Positions 7,283-14,610 of a DNA stretch of 16,899 nt are shown in pieces. Within the stretch, counting starts at the first letter, position 1. The number at the start of each line of letters is the position of its first letter. The DNA is from Paracoccaceae bacterium (GTDB taxonomy: Bacteria; Pseudomonadota; Alphaproteobacteria; Rhodobacterales; Rhodobacteraceae), in NCBI GenBank assembly GCA_016765235.1, contig JAESQH010000223.1, forward strand, positions 1 through 16,899, written 5' to 3'. Position numbers and translations under genes: made by a program. The notes below the pieces were generated by a model that did no database searches, had not been told where the DNA came from, and worked only from the letters and a program-made list of their open reading frames with translations.

Positions 7283-7776
7283 ACAACAGATTTCAAGACA
7301 ACGTCTTTTTCACTTCGGCTGACAGGATCATCAACTGGAGTCGGAAATCCTCGCTTTGGCCAGAAACCTTTGGCATCGCCTGCTGCGCTATTGAGATGAT
7401 CTCAGCGGGGTGTGCTCGCTATGATCTGGACCGGTTTGGCGTGGTGTTCCGCCCGTCGCCCAGACAATCAGACGTTATGATTGTGGCTGGCACGGTAACC
7501 AAAAAGATGGCCCCTATCGTGCGCCGCCTGTACGATCAAATGCCGGAGCCGCGCTACGTTATTGCAATGGGCACCTGTGCAATATCCGGCGGTGTTTATA
7601 ATACTTATGCTGTGGTGCAGGGCGTTGAACGTATCATTCCCGTTGACATCCACGTGGCTGGCTGCCCGCCGCGACCAGAAGCATTGCTGCACGGATTTGT
7701 AATGCTGCAAGAAAAGATCACCGGTACACGTGTTTTGCGGGCTGAAAAGCCATCCGATGAAGCAGTTCTTTCGTGA
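7270..7776 (+). CDS. nuoB: NADH-quinone oxidoreductase subunit B
   Basis: NuoB (PSST/Nqo6) holds cluster N2, the last [4Fe-4S] centre before quinone. The protein is 168 residues. The four ligand cysteines are visible: Cys38 and Cys39 in tandem (GIACCAIEM), Cys103 (MGTCAISGGVY) and Cys132 (VAGCPPRPEALL). The start overlaps nuoA, with an AAAGGAG stretch just upstream. The stop is part of TGATG with nuoC. N- and C-terminal extensions are short. The protein is cytoplasmic and bound to the quinone module with NuoD. Confidence 0.97.
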   Translation: MGVLNNRFQDNVFFTSADRIINWSRKSSLWPETFGIACCAIEMISAGCARYDLDRFGVVFRPSPRQSDVMIVAGTVTKKMAPIVRRLYDQMPEPRYVIAMGTCAISGGVYNTYAVVQGVERIIPVDIHVAGCPPRPEALLHGFVMLQEKITGTRVLRAEKPSDEAVLS

Positions 7777-8285
7777 TGGCGCAAATATTACCAATCGATG
7801 ATATTATTTCGCATTTTGATGGCAGAGTTTCGCTTGATACCACTGTAACCGACATGCCTTGCGTAAAAGTTGCGCCAAGCGATCTGGTGGAGTTGTGTTA
7901 TTATCTACGCGACAGCGCTGAATACAAATTCAACTTTATGGCTGATATCTGTGGTGTCGACTTTCATCCAAAAACACCGCGCTTCCAGCTGGTCTATCAT
8001 CTGTATTCCATTCCCTACAATTGGCGCATCCGTATAAAATGCACGCTGCCCGACCCCCCCGTTGCGCCCACAATTGTACCTGTCTGGACTACCGCAAATT
8101 GGCACGAACGCGAAGCCTATGACATGTACGGAATTGTGTTCGAGGGCCACCCTGACCTGCGACGTATTTATATGTGGGAGGAATTTGAAGGCTTTCCTAT
8201 GCGTAAAGATTTTCCGCTGCGTGGATACAAGGATGAATACAACCCATTTGGCGCCGATCCCGAATCCGGTGGGGCACCCAAATGA
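7776..8285 (+). CDS. nuoC: NADH-quinone oxidoreductase subunit C
   Basis: NuoC (30-kDa subunit, Nqo5) is a cofactor-free hydrophilic protein that supports the NuoB-NuoD quinone module. The start is ATG 7776, overlapping the nuoB stop (TGATG); a GTG at 7773 is possible. The protein is 169 residues, on the short side for the family. The C-terminal signature ANWHEREAYDMYGIVFEGH followed by PDLRRIY and FPMRKDFPLRGY is intact. It is a separate protein and not fused to NuoD as in enterobacteria. Its stop overlaps the nuoD ATG. Confidence 0.96.
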   Translation: MAQILPIDDIISHFDGRVSLDTTVTDMPCVKVAPSDLVELCYYLRDSAEYKFNFMADICGVDFHPKTPRFQLVYHLYSIPYNWRIRIKCTLPDPPVAPTIVPVWTTANWHEREAYDMYGIVFEGHPDLRRIYMWEEFEGFPMRKDFPLRGYKDEYNPFGADPESGGAPK

Positions 8286-9499
8286 CCGATGTAACCGTAG
8301 TCGAGGAAATCAAAACCGAAGGAGGTTTATCACGCGAAGTCTTGATGAATCTTGGCCCGCAACACCCAAGCACGCACGGGGTTTTACGGCTCTTGCTACA
8401 AATGGATGGCGAGATTGTTGAACGCATCGAACCCCATATCGGCTTGCTCCATCGGGGCACCGAAAAACTGGCTGAACGGTTTACATACACACAGATATTT
8501 CCACTAACTGACCGGCTCGATTACCTTTGCCCGCCTTCTAATAACCTTGGATACGCACTGGCTGTCGAGGCGCTACTGGGCATCGAAGCACCAGTGCGCG
8601 CACAATACATAAGAGTTCTAATGGCGGAACTGTCACGCATTTCCGGCCACTTGCTCATCACCGGTGCGCTGCCATTGGATGTGGGTGCGATGACTGCATT
8701 GCTATACACCATGCGAGACCGCGAGATGGTTATGGACCTGATGGAAATGATCAGCGGCGTCAGAATGCACACATCGTATTGCCGTGTGGGCGGTGTACGC
8801 GAAGACCTACCCGACGGTTGCGGCGAACGTATTCTCGAATTTTGCGACATTTTTTTGGCCCGTATAACGGACTATGAAAAATTGTTGTTAAACAACAGGA
8901 TATTTTTGGCACGCGTCGAAAACATCGGCAATATCACCGGCGAAGATGCGATTGCGCTGGGCTTAAGTGGCCCAAATCTGCGGGCTTCCGGCGTTGACTG
9001 GGACATTCGCCGCGATGCGCCTTACGAAATATACGACAAGCTGGATTTTGATGTGATCGTACGCAAAGATGGTGATTGCTACGATCGCTGGAAATGCCGC
9101 CTCGACGAGATGCGCGAAAGCGTAAAAATGATCAGACAATGTGTGCAACAAATGCCGACAGGTCCGATTCTGATCGACGACCCCAAGATAGCTTTTCCGG
9201 TCGACAAAGATTTACTTACCCGATCGATGGAAACCCATATTCACCATTTTGAACTGTCGGCCTTTGGCTTCAAAGTTCCAGCCGGCGAGGTATATACCGC
9301 AATAGAGGCCCCTAAAGGGGAGCTTGGCTATTACATCATATCGGACGGAAGCGAAAAACCGTTCCGCTTCAAGGTCCGCGCGCCGTCTTTCGTGAATTTA
9401 CAATGTCTGACCGAACGCACCACAAATATCAAATACCTCGCAGACGTGATCGCCATGCTCGGCAGTCTTGATCCGGTTATGGCGGAGGTGGACAAATGA
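8282..9499 (+). CDS. nuoD: NADH-quinone oxidoreductase subunit D
   Basis: NuoD (49-kDa subunit, Nqo4) forms the quinone-reducing site with NuoB. The protein is 405 residues. The N-terminal signature NLGPQHPSTHGVLRLLLQ contains His32, and Tyr81 lies in RLDYLCPPSNNLGY. The 49-residue spacing equals that between the two quinone-contacting residues in the mitochondrial and Thermus proteins. The PPSNNLGYALAVE stretch differs from the MNxEHxFxLAVE form I associate with mitochondrial-type alphaproteobacterial NuoD. It looks more like NuoD of deltaproteobacterial type (from memory). GPNLRASGVDWDIRRDAPY is also present. ATGA overlaps occur at both ends. Confidence 0.96.
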   Translation: MTDVTVVEEIKTEGGLSREVLMNLGPQHPSTHGVLRLLLQMDGEIVERIEPHIGLLHRGTEKLAERFTYTQIFPLTDRLDYLCPPSNNLGYALAVEALLGIEAPVRAQYIRVLMAELSRISGHLLITGALPLDVGAMTALLYTMRDREMVMDLMEMISGVRMHTSYCRVGGVREDLPDGCGERILEFCDIFLARITDYEKLLLNNRIFLARVENIGNITGEDAIALGLSGPNLRASGVDWDIRRDAPYEIYDKLDFDVIVRKDGDCYDRWKCRLDEMRESVKMIRQCVQQMPTGPILIDDPKIAFPVDKDLLTRSMETHIHHFELSAFGFKVPAGEVYTAIEAPKGELGYYIISDGSEKPFRFKVRAPSFVNLQCLTERTTNIKYLADVIAMLGSLDPVMAEVDK

Positions 9500-10008
9500 C
9501 GACCGACAGGAATATCGCCTCGATCACCGCGGAAATGGCTGACGAAGTTAAAGAGGTCGCAAAGCGTTATCCCAGCAAGCGCAGTGCGATTATGCCAGCA
9601 CTCTATCTGGCGCAGGACAAATACGGGACGGTGGACGAAGTAGTCTATCAAGCGATTTCGGAAATGCTGGACGTACCCGAGATATGGGTTTTCGAAGTTG
9701 CCAGTTTCTACTCGATGTATAATCGCAAAGAATTGGGCAAATACCACATCCAGTTTTGCACAAACGTGTCTTGCATGTTGCTTGGCGCGGATGAAGTGCT
9801 GGCAAACATTAAAAATCGTTTAGGCATTGAAACCGGCGAAACCACAGACGACAGATTGTTTACACTTTCCAGCGTGGAATGCATTGGCGCATGCGATGTA
9901 GCACCCGTGATGATTGTTAACGAAAAATACTACAACAATCTTACTGATGGACGGGTGGCTGAGATTCTCGACCAACTTGAAAACGACATCGAGGAGGTCG
10001 CAGGATGA
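9496..10008 (+). CDS. nuoE: NADH-quinone oxidoreductase subunit E
   Basis: NuoE (24-kDa, Nqo2) is a thioredoxin-fold subunit of the NADH-oxidising module and carries the [2Fe-2S] cluster N1a. It is 170 residues. The four ligands are visible: Cys88 and Cys93 (FCTNVSCMLLG), Cys129 and Cys133 (VECIGACDVAPVM). The N-terminal helical region (SKRSAIMPALYLAQDKYG, then VFEVASFYSMY) is typical. It is coupled to nuoD by ATGA and to nuoF in the same way, and lacks the long C-terminal tail of some alphaproteobacterial NuoE. Confidence 0.97.
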   Translation: MTTDRNIASITAEMADEVKEVAKRYPSKRSAIMPALYLAQDKYGTVDEVVYQAISEMLDVPEIWVFEVASFYSMYNRKELGKYHIQFCTNVSCMLLGADEVLANIKNRLGIETGETTDDRLFTLSSVECIGACDVAPVMIVNEKYYNNLTDGRVAEILDQLENDIEEVAG

Positions 10009-11264
10009 ACGAGCAAGTTCTGTTGAAAAATATCCGCAACCCCGATGCCTGCGATATCGCAGTTTACGAAAAATCCGGTGGCTACCAAGGGCTGCGAAAA
10101 GTGCTGGACACCTGCTCGCCTGACGAAGTTATCGAACAGGTGAAATCTTCCGGTTTGCGCGGTCGTGGCGGTGCCGGTTTCCCCACAGGTATGAAATGGA
10201 GTTTCGTGCCCAAAGACAGTGAAAAGCCCCACTACCTGTGTTGCAACGCAGACGAGGGTGAACCGGGCACCTTCAAGGACCGCCTACTGATGGAGCGGGA
10301 CCCGCACCAGATGGTCGAAGGCATGATAATCGCGGCCTATGCGATTAATTCCAACGTTGCATATGTTTATATACGCGGTGAATACTACCTTTCCATTAGC
10401 AAGGTCGAAGAAGCGATCGCGGGTGCCTATGCCGCTGGGTATCTGGGTAAGAATATTCTGGGCAGCGGATTTTCATTGGACATGTACGTTCACATCGGTG
10501 CCGGTGCGTATATTTGTGGCGAGGAAACAGCACTTCTTGAATCTATCGAAGGCAAACGTGGTCAACCGAAGTTAAAACCACCTTTTCCCGCAGTTGCAGG
10601 GCTTTATGAGTGCCCGACCGTAGTAAATAATGTCGAAACTTTTGCCTGCCTTCCGCATATTTTCCGCCGAGGCGTTGACTGGTTTACCTCCATCGGTCCT
10701 GTAGATGCACCGGGGCCAAAATTGTATTGTTTAAGCGGTCATTTGAAAAAGCCGGGAGTTTACGAGCTGCCCATGGATATATCGCTGGGTGATTTGCTGG
10801 AAAACTACGGTCAAGGCGCGCGAACGGGAAAATTCAAGGCAGCGATTCCGGGAGGTGTATCGGCCCCGATGATCCCGCTAAGTGGCTTTGACGTGCAGAT
10901 GGATTTTGCGTCTTTGGCAGCGATCGACAGCATGTTGGGCTCGGCGGGTGTAATCGCATTGGATGAAACCGCGTCGATCCCGTCTGTTGCCCGACGTATA
11001 ACCGAATTTTTCAGTCATGAAAGTTGCGGTAAATGCGCTCCCTGCCGCGAAGGGCTTACTTGGGCAGCAAAAATCCTGAATCGCGTCGAAGCAGGTGATG
11101 GCGCACCTGACGACACCGCGCAACTCGAAGTCATATGCGGTGGGATTTTCGGCATGACCTTTTGTGCGCTTGGCGACGGGGCAGCGTGGGCGCTTAGGGC
11201 GACGTTGAAACATTTTCCACACGAGTATGACGCCTTAATTAAAAGTCGGTCGATATCCGCATAA
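10005..11264 (+). CDS. nuoF: NADH-quinone oxidoreductase subunit F (NADH/FMN-binding)
   Basis: NuoF (51-kDa, Nqo1) binds NADH, FMN and cluster N3 at the electron entry point. It is 419 residues. FMN/NADH motifs are GLRGRGGAGFPTGMKW (residues 50-65) and CNADEGEPGTFKDR (80-93). GAGAYICGEETALL (166-179) follows. The N3 ligands are Cys341, Cys344 and Cys347 (SCGKCAPCREG) and Cys387 (MTFCALGDGAAW). The start overlaps the nuoE stop, with GAGGAGG just upstream. It ends 16 bases before nuoG. Confidence 0.97.
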   Translation: MNEQVLLKNIRNPDACDIAVYEKSGGYQGLRKVLDTCSPDEVIEQVKSSGLRGRGGAGFPTGMKWSFVPKDSEKPHYLCCNADEGEPGTFKDRLLMERDPHQMVEGMIIAAYAINSNVAYVYIRGEYYLSISKVEEAIAGAYAAGYLGKNILGSGFSLDMYVHIGAGAYICGEETALLESIEGKRGQPKLKPPFPAVAGLYECPTVVNNVETFACLPHIFRRGVDWFTSIGPVDAPGPKLYCLSGHLKKPGVYELPMDISLGDLLENYGQGARTGKFKAAIPGGVSAPMIPLSGFDVQMDFASLAAIDSMLGSAGVIALDETASIPSVARRITEFFSHESCGKCAPCREGLTWAAKILNRVEAGDGAPDDTAQLEVICGGIFGMTFCALGDGAAWALRATLKHFPHEYDALIKSRSISA

Positions 11265-11280
11265 TACGAAAGCTGAACAA

Positions 11281-13689
11281 ATGACTAAATTTGTGCTGGA
11301 CGGAAAAGAAATCGAGGTTGCGCCCGGCACAACCATTCTGTCCGCTGCCCGCGCCATCGAAATTGAAATTCCGACATTTTGTTTTCAGGACAGACTAACA
11401 ACACTTGCATCCTGTCGAATGTGCCTTATCGAAATCGAGGGGCGACGTAAGCTGGAGCCAGCCTGCGCGACCGTCGTTTCAGATGACATGGTGGTCCATA
11501 CACGATCTGATAAAGTCGTCGGTGCCCGCGAAGATATGTTGGAAATTCTACTGGCCAACCATCCGCTGGATTGCCCGATTTGCGACAAGGGTGGCGAATG
11601 CGAACTTCAAGACACGGTGTTTGAATACGGCAAAGGGGATTCCCGTTTTTATGACGACAAACGTGTTTTCAGAACTGACGACATAAATCTGAATGATGTA
11701 ATCGTGTTTAACGCTAACCGTTGTATCCAGTGTCAACGGTGCGTCAGCATGTGCGAAGAAGTTGTCGGTGACGTGGCCTTGGGCACCGCCGAGAAGGGTC
11801 TGGACTCCGAAATAACCGGCGTAGGCGACAGCCTGAAAGATTGCAGTCATTGCGGGAACTGTATCGAGGTCTGCCCGGTGGGCGCCCTGATGAGCATTCC
11901 GTACCGTTACAAAGCCCGCCCGTGGGATATGGTACAAACCGAAACCATCTGCGCTATGTGTGGCACTGGTTGCAGTTTGACGGCGGAAACACGAGACGGT
12001 CAGTTGATGCGAGTCAAAAGCAAATACGAAACCGGCCTGAACGGTGAGTTGCTGTGCGCTAAAGGTCGCTTTGGTTTTGACTTTATTGACGGTGGCCAAC
12101 GTATTACTGAACCGATGATCCGCAAAAACGGCGCTTTATTGGCTGTGTCATGGGATGAAGCAATAGAATTTATTGCTAACGCGGCCAAGAATATCCACAA
12201 CACGAACGGACATATCCATGGGCAAATATCGCCGCGCCAAACCAACGAAACAGCCTATATGTTTCAAAAATTGATGCGTGAAGTGTTTAAAACTAATGCC
12301 ATTTATTCAAGTAGCCGTTTTGAAGACCTAGCATTTGGCAATCCGGACACAGTTGAGGCATTGCGAAATGTGATCACTCAACATTATAGCCGAAAACCAT
12401 TGCAGGATATTCTAAACGCAGATTGCGTTATCGTGCTGGGATCAAACATCACAGACGAAAATCCAGTTTCAGGTTATCTGACCCGCACAACGCTTCGGGA
12501 CAAAAAAAATACGCTGCTAATCGCTTCTTCCAGACCAAGCGGACTCGATGATATCGCCGGTGCAACATTGCGGCTTCTCCCCGGTTTGGAAGGAACTCTG
12601 ATGGAAGCCTTAACGAAGGGCGAACTTGCAACCAGTGAAAATTTCACAGAGTTTGTCAACCATGCCCTACCACTGATCGTTGGCGCCAAAAGCGTCACGC
12701 TTTTGATTGGAACCGAGTTTCTCCGGACTAAAAATGCCCATTACTGCCTTGACTGGATTGATAAAGCTATACACCGCTTTGAAGCGGATGGGAAAACCGT
12801 CTCGGTGCAGTTTTTATTTGACCGCCCTAACCAATTGGGACTTTGGGATATGGGTTGCTTGCCAGAATTTTCGCCGGATGGTTCTGCATTCAATACCGAA
12901 CCGGACATGGTCTATGTACTAGGCGCAGATCCAATTGGGGGAATTTCAACCGGTAAATGCTATGAAGCTGCAATGAACGCAAAATGCCTTGTAGTGCAAG
13001 ATGCATTTTTTAGCCGAACCACTAAACGTGCAACAGTAATCCTGCCCGCGCCGTCTTACGGAGAGGAAGCGGGTACCTACACCAATAACGAAGGTCGCGT
13101 GCAAAAAGTTAAAGTAGTCAGACCGGCGCCGCCGAATGATAAAACTGCGATTGACGTGATGAATACAATTGCTTTGACGATGGGTAATATGTTTGGTCCA
13201 CATACTCCCGACGACGTTTTAATCGAAATTACACAAACGGTAGAGGGGTATCAAAAGCTCAACCTGAAAGCTGAAGATGACATGGGCTTCACCTTCGGTT
13301 TGCCGAGTAAATCCGAACATATGGATAAAGGAGCAATAAAGTTTTACGCATCAGAAGCGCCGAAAGGATCGTATTTCCTGATAACCGGGGACGACAAATT
13401 TAGTTCAGGTACCATATCAACACGTTCGAAAATTCTGCCAAAGTTAGGTGGCGGTTCTTTTGCCGAAATGAATTTCGAAACGCAAAACGGACACGAATTT
13501 GACGACTACAAAGCCACAATAAGCAGCAACGGCGCATATGTAACCGTTCCACTGAAACTTAACAAATTCTTTCCCGAAAACGTTGTTTTTGTCCCGGAAA
13601 GCTTCCTTCAATTGCAGGTCGACAAACTGTTGAGCAGTTCTCGATATCCGGGGCTAGTTGAAGTAATGATATCGAACGATAAATTTTGA
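11281..13689 (+). CDS. nuoG: NADH-quinone oxidoreductase subunit G, with extra Fe-S motifs
   Basis: NuoG (75-kDa, Nqo3) carries the Fe-S chain between NuoE/F and NuoI. It is 802 residues. Visible motifs: [2Fe-2S] N1b, Cys34/45/48/62; N5, His94 with Cys98/101/107 (HPLDCPICDKGGECELQD); CIQCQRCVSMC (148/151/154/158); CSHCGNCIEVCP (188/191/194/198); and CAMCGTGC with a distant Cys (224/227/231 and 259, spacing CxxCxxxCx27C), which is the N7 pattern. In standard NuoG the second of the two tandem ferredoxin-like motifs is reduced to a single Cys. This subunit therefore probably binds one more [4Fe-4S] cluster, as in hydrogenase or formate-dehydrogenase subunits. Residues ~270-802 are a molybdopterin-oxidoreductase-like fold (ILPAPSYGEEAGTYTNNEGR) with no sign of a catalytic metal site. 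The ribosome site is weak and translation may depend on nuoF. It is the last gene of the operon here. Confidence 0.95.
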   Translation: MTKFVLDGKEIEVAPGTTILSAARAIEIEIPTFCFQDRLTTLASCRMCLIEIEGRRKLEPACATVVSDDMVVHTRSDKVVGAREDMLEILLANHPLDCPICDKGGECELQDTVFEYGKGDSRFYDDKRVFRTDDINLNDVIVFNANRCIQCQRCVSMCEEVVGDVALGTAEKGLDSEITGVGDSLKDCSHCGNCIEVCPVGALMSIPYRYKARPWDMVQTETICAMCGTGCSLTAETRDGQLMRVKSKYETGLNGELLCAKGRFGFDFIDGGQRITEPMIRKNGALLAVSWDEAIEFIANAAKNIHNTNGHIHGQISPRQTNETAYMFQKLMREVFKTNAIYSSSRFEDLAFGNPDTVEALRNVITQHYSRKPLQDILNADCVIVLGSNITDENPVSGYLTRTTLRDKKNTLLIASSRPSGLDDIAGATLRLLPGLEGTLMEALTKGELATSENFTEFVNHALPLIVGAKSVTLLIGTEFLRTKNAHYCLDWIDKAIHRFEADGKTVSVQFLFDRPNQLGLWDMGCLPEFSPDGSAFNTEPDMVYVLGADPIGGISTGKCYEAAMNAKCLVVQDAFFSRTTKRATVILPAPSYGEEAGTYTNNEGRVQKVKVVRPAPPNDKTAIDVMNTIALTMGNMFGPHTPDDVLIEITQTVEGYQKLNLKAEDDMGFTFGLPSKSEHMDKGAIKFYASEAPKGSYFLITGDDKFSSGTISTRSKILPKLGGGSFAEMNFETQNGHEFDDYKATISSNGAYVTVPLKLNKFFPENVVFVPESFLQLQVDKLLSSSRYPGLVEVMISNDKF

Positions 13690-13834
13690 ACTGATAACCT
13701 GTCGACGATGAGAGTGAAATTCGAACCAGAGACATCGAGTTTTTCTAAAACGGTGAGCAGTCAATTTTCTTATGGCGTTGATATCGTTGCGAACCACGTT
13801 ATTGACGTAAGGTCCGCATAGCTAAAAAAACTAT
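13690..13834. other. Spacer after nuoG, no gene seen
   Basis: 145 bp between the nuoG stop and the decayed - strand genes. No ORF or recognisable RNA gene. It includes the weak terminator candidate listed separately. Confidence 0.5.
13706..13744 (+). terminator. Weak terminator candidate downstream of nuoG
   Basis: CGATG (13706-13710) and CATCG (13733-13737) can pair as a five-base stem around a 22-base loop, followed by a run of five T (13740-13744). The position suits the end of the nuo operon, but the stem is short and the loop long. Confidence 0.2.
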
Positions 13835-14080
13835 TCATATGGGCGCATCCGCAGCAAAGGGCAGTTTCCCGCCCTTTGTGCCATTCCCTATGAATATTCG
13901 GAAAAGTGGCCATGAACGACCGATGCCACTTCCGAGATTTGCTACGTTAAAAATGTCTGACGTCAGACACTCGATCTCCGGATGGTGGGCAGCAAAGTGG
14001 CGCAAGGCAGGTATCAACCCGTAGCACCAGCCGCAGAGCGGGTCGTGGCCATAAATCAGTTTGGATTTTTCCTGGCTCAT
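13835..14080 (-). pseudogene. Truncated DsbA-family (thioredoxin-fold) gene fragment
   Basis: An 81-codon ORF whose first ~38 residues (KLIYGHDPLCGWCYGLIPAL, then RHFAAHHPEIE) match the start of DsbA-family oxidoreductases, with a CGWC active site. After that the similarity stops abruptly and the rest (ending GGKLPFAADAPI) looks unrelated to the family. Complete members are around 200 residues, so about four fifths are lost. There is no signal peptide, which fits the cytoplasmic DsbA-like group. Its ATG overlaps the stop of the upstream NmrA-like pseudogene (ATGA), indicating the two were once a coupled pair. Presumably non-functional. Confidence 0.65.
13855..13878. repeat. Inverted repeat, 8-bp arms
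   Basis: CAAAGGGC (13855-13862) and GCCCTTTG (13871-13878) form a perfect stem with an eight-base loop. It lies in the part of the DsbA-like fragment that is unrelated to the family. No adjacent T-run, so a simple terminator is not supported. Confidence 0.5.
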
Positions 14081-14560
14081 ATCGCCGCCTTTCCCCAGCT
14101 TTTAATATGCGTGGAAACCTTCGTTAGCGTGACACCAAATGTGGCCTCAAGCGCCGCGGTATCAATCGCCATGCCGTCGCTCCCCATTCTAGCCAAGGCG
14201 CTTGTGTTGGTCAGTTAGCGCAAAAGCCGCGCCCAGGCTGTTTATCGCACTGCCAATCCGTTGTCCAAACGCGGCAGGCGTGAGTAGTTCAAACGTAACA
14301 GGTCGCCCAAGGCACCCTGCCAGCAAGTCGGCCAGTTCCCCACAGGTCAGCGCATCAGGCGTGCCGATCTCATAGCTGTTCCCCGCCAGATAGGGGCGCG
14401 CAAGGGCGGGTAATCCAGTATGCCTTCGCTGCGCAAGTGCGGCATAAACAGTTAGGGCTTAAGGTCTTCAAGGTAGATCGTCGGTTGCAAGACAATCGTC
14501 GGGATACCGCAAGCAAGAGGCGCCGCGACGCCCGCCGTGGCGCCATCGGTTGTGATTGCC
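14077..14560 (-). pseudogene. Decayed NmrA/SDR-type NAD(P)-binding protein gene
   Basis: Reading the - strand in three frames gives pieces of one protein. The first is GIPTIVLQPTIYLEDLKP, then a TAA stop (14452-14454), then LFMPHLRSEGILDYPP in the same frame. Next, in another frame, ARPYLAGNSYEIGTPDALTC continues to FGQRIGSAINSLGAAFALTD. Last, in a third frame, come NTSALARMGSDGMAIDTAAL and THIKSWGKAAI with a stop. The order matches the C-terminal half of NmrA-like NAD(P)-binding proteins. I see three lesions: an in-frame stop, a deletion joining DYPP to ARPY, and one extra G around 14209-14210. The N-terminal Rossmann half is absent. The last stop overlaps the ATG of the DsbA-like fragment. 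Family assignment is from memory of the LQPTIYLE and YEIGTPDALT-like motifs. Confidence 0.6.
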
Positions 14561-14610
14561 GACGGATACCGTGGGCCAGACGGTGCGCTGGTGGTGAATA
14601 AGTACTCCAG

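Noticed and set aside
9309..9320. CCCCTAAAGGGG-like palindrome in nuoD
   Set aside because: Only five-base arms inside a well-conserved coding region; expected by chance.
11950..13689. Formate dehydrogenase or other molybdenum enzyme instead of NuoG
   Set aside because: The molybdopterin-like domain shows no catalytic Cys/Sec context and the gene directly follows nuoE-nuoF in a nuo operon.
13716..13728. TTCGAA T-loop-like sequence on the - strand (GGTTCGAATTTC), possible tRNA or attachment remnant
   Set aside because: The bases flanking it do not pair as a T stem and no acceptor, D or anticodon arm is seen.
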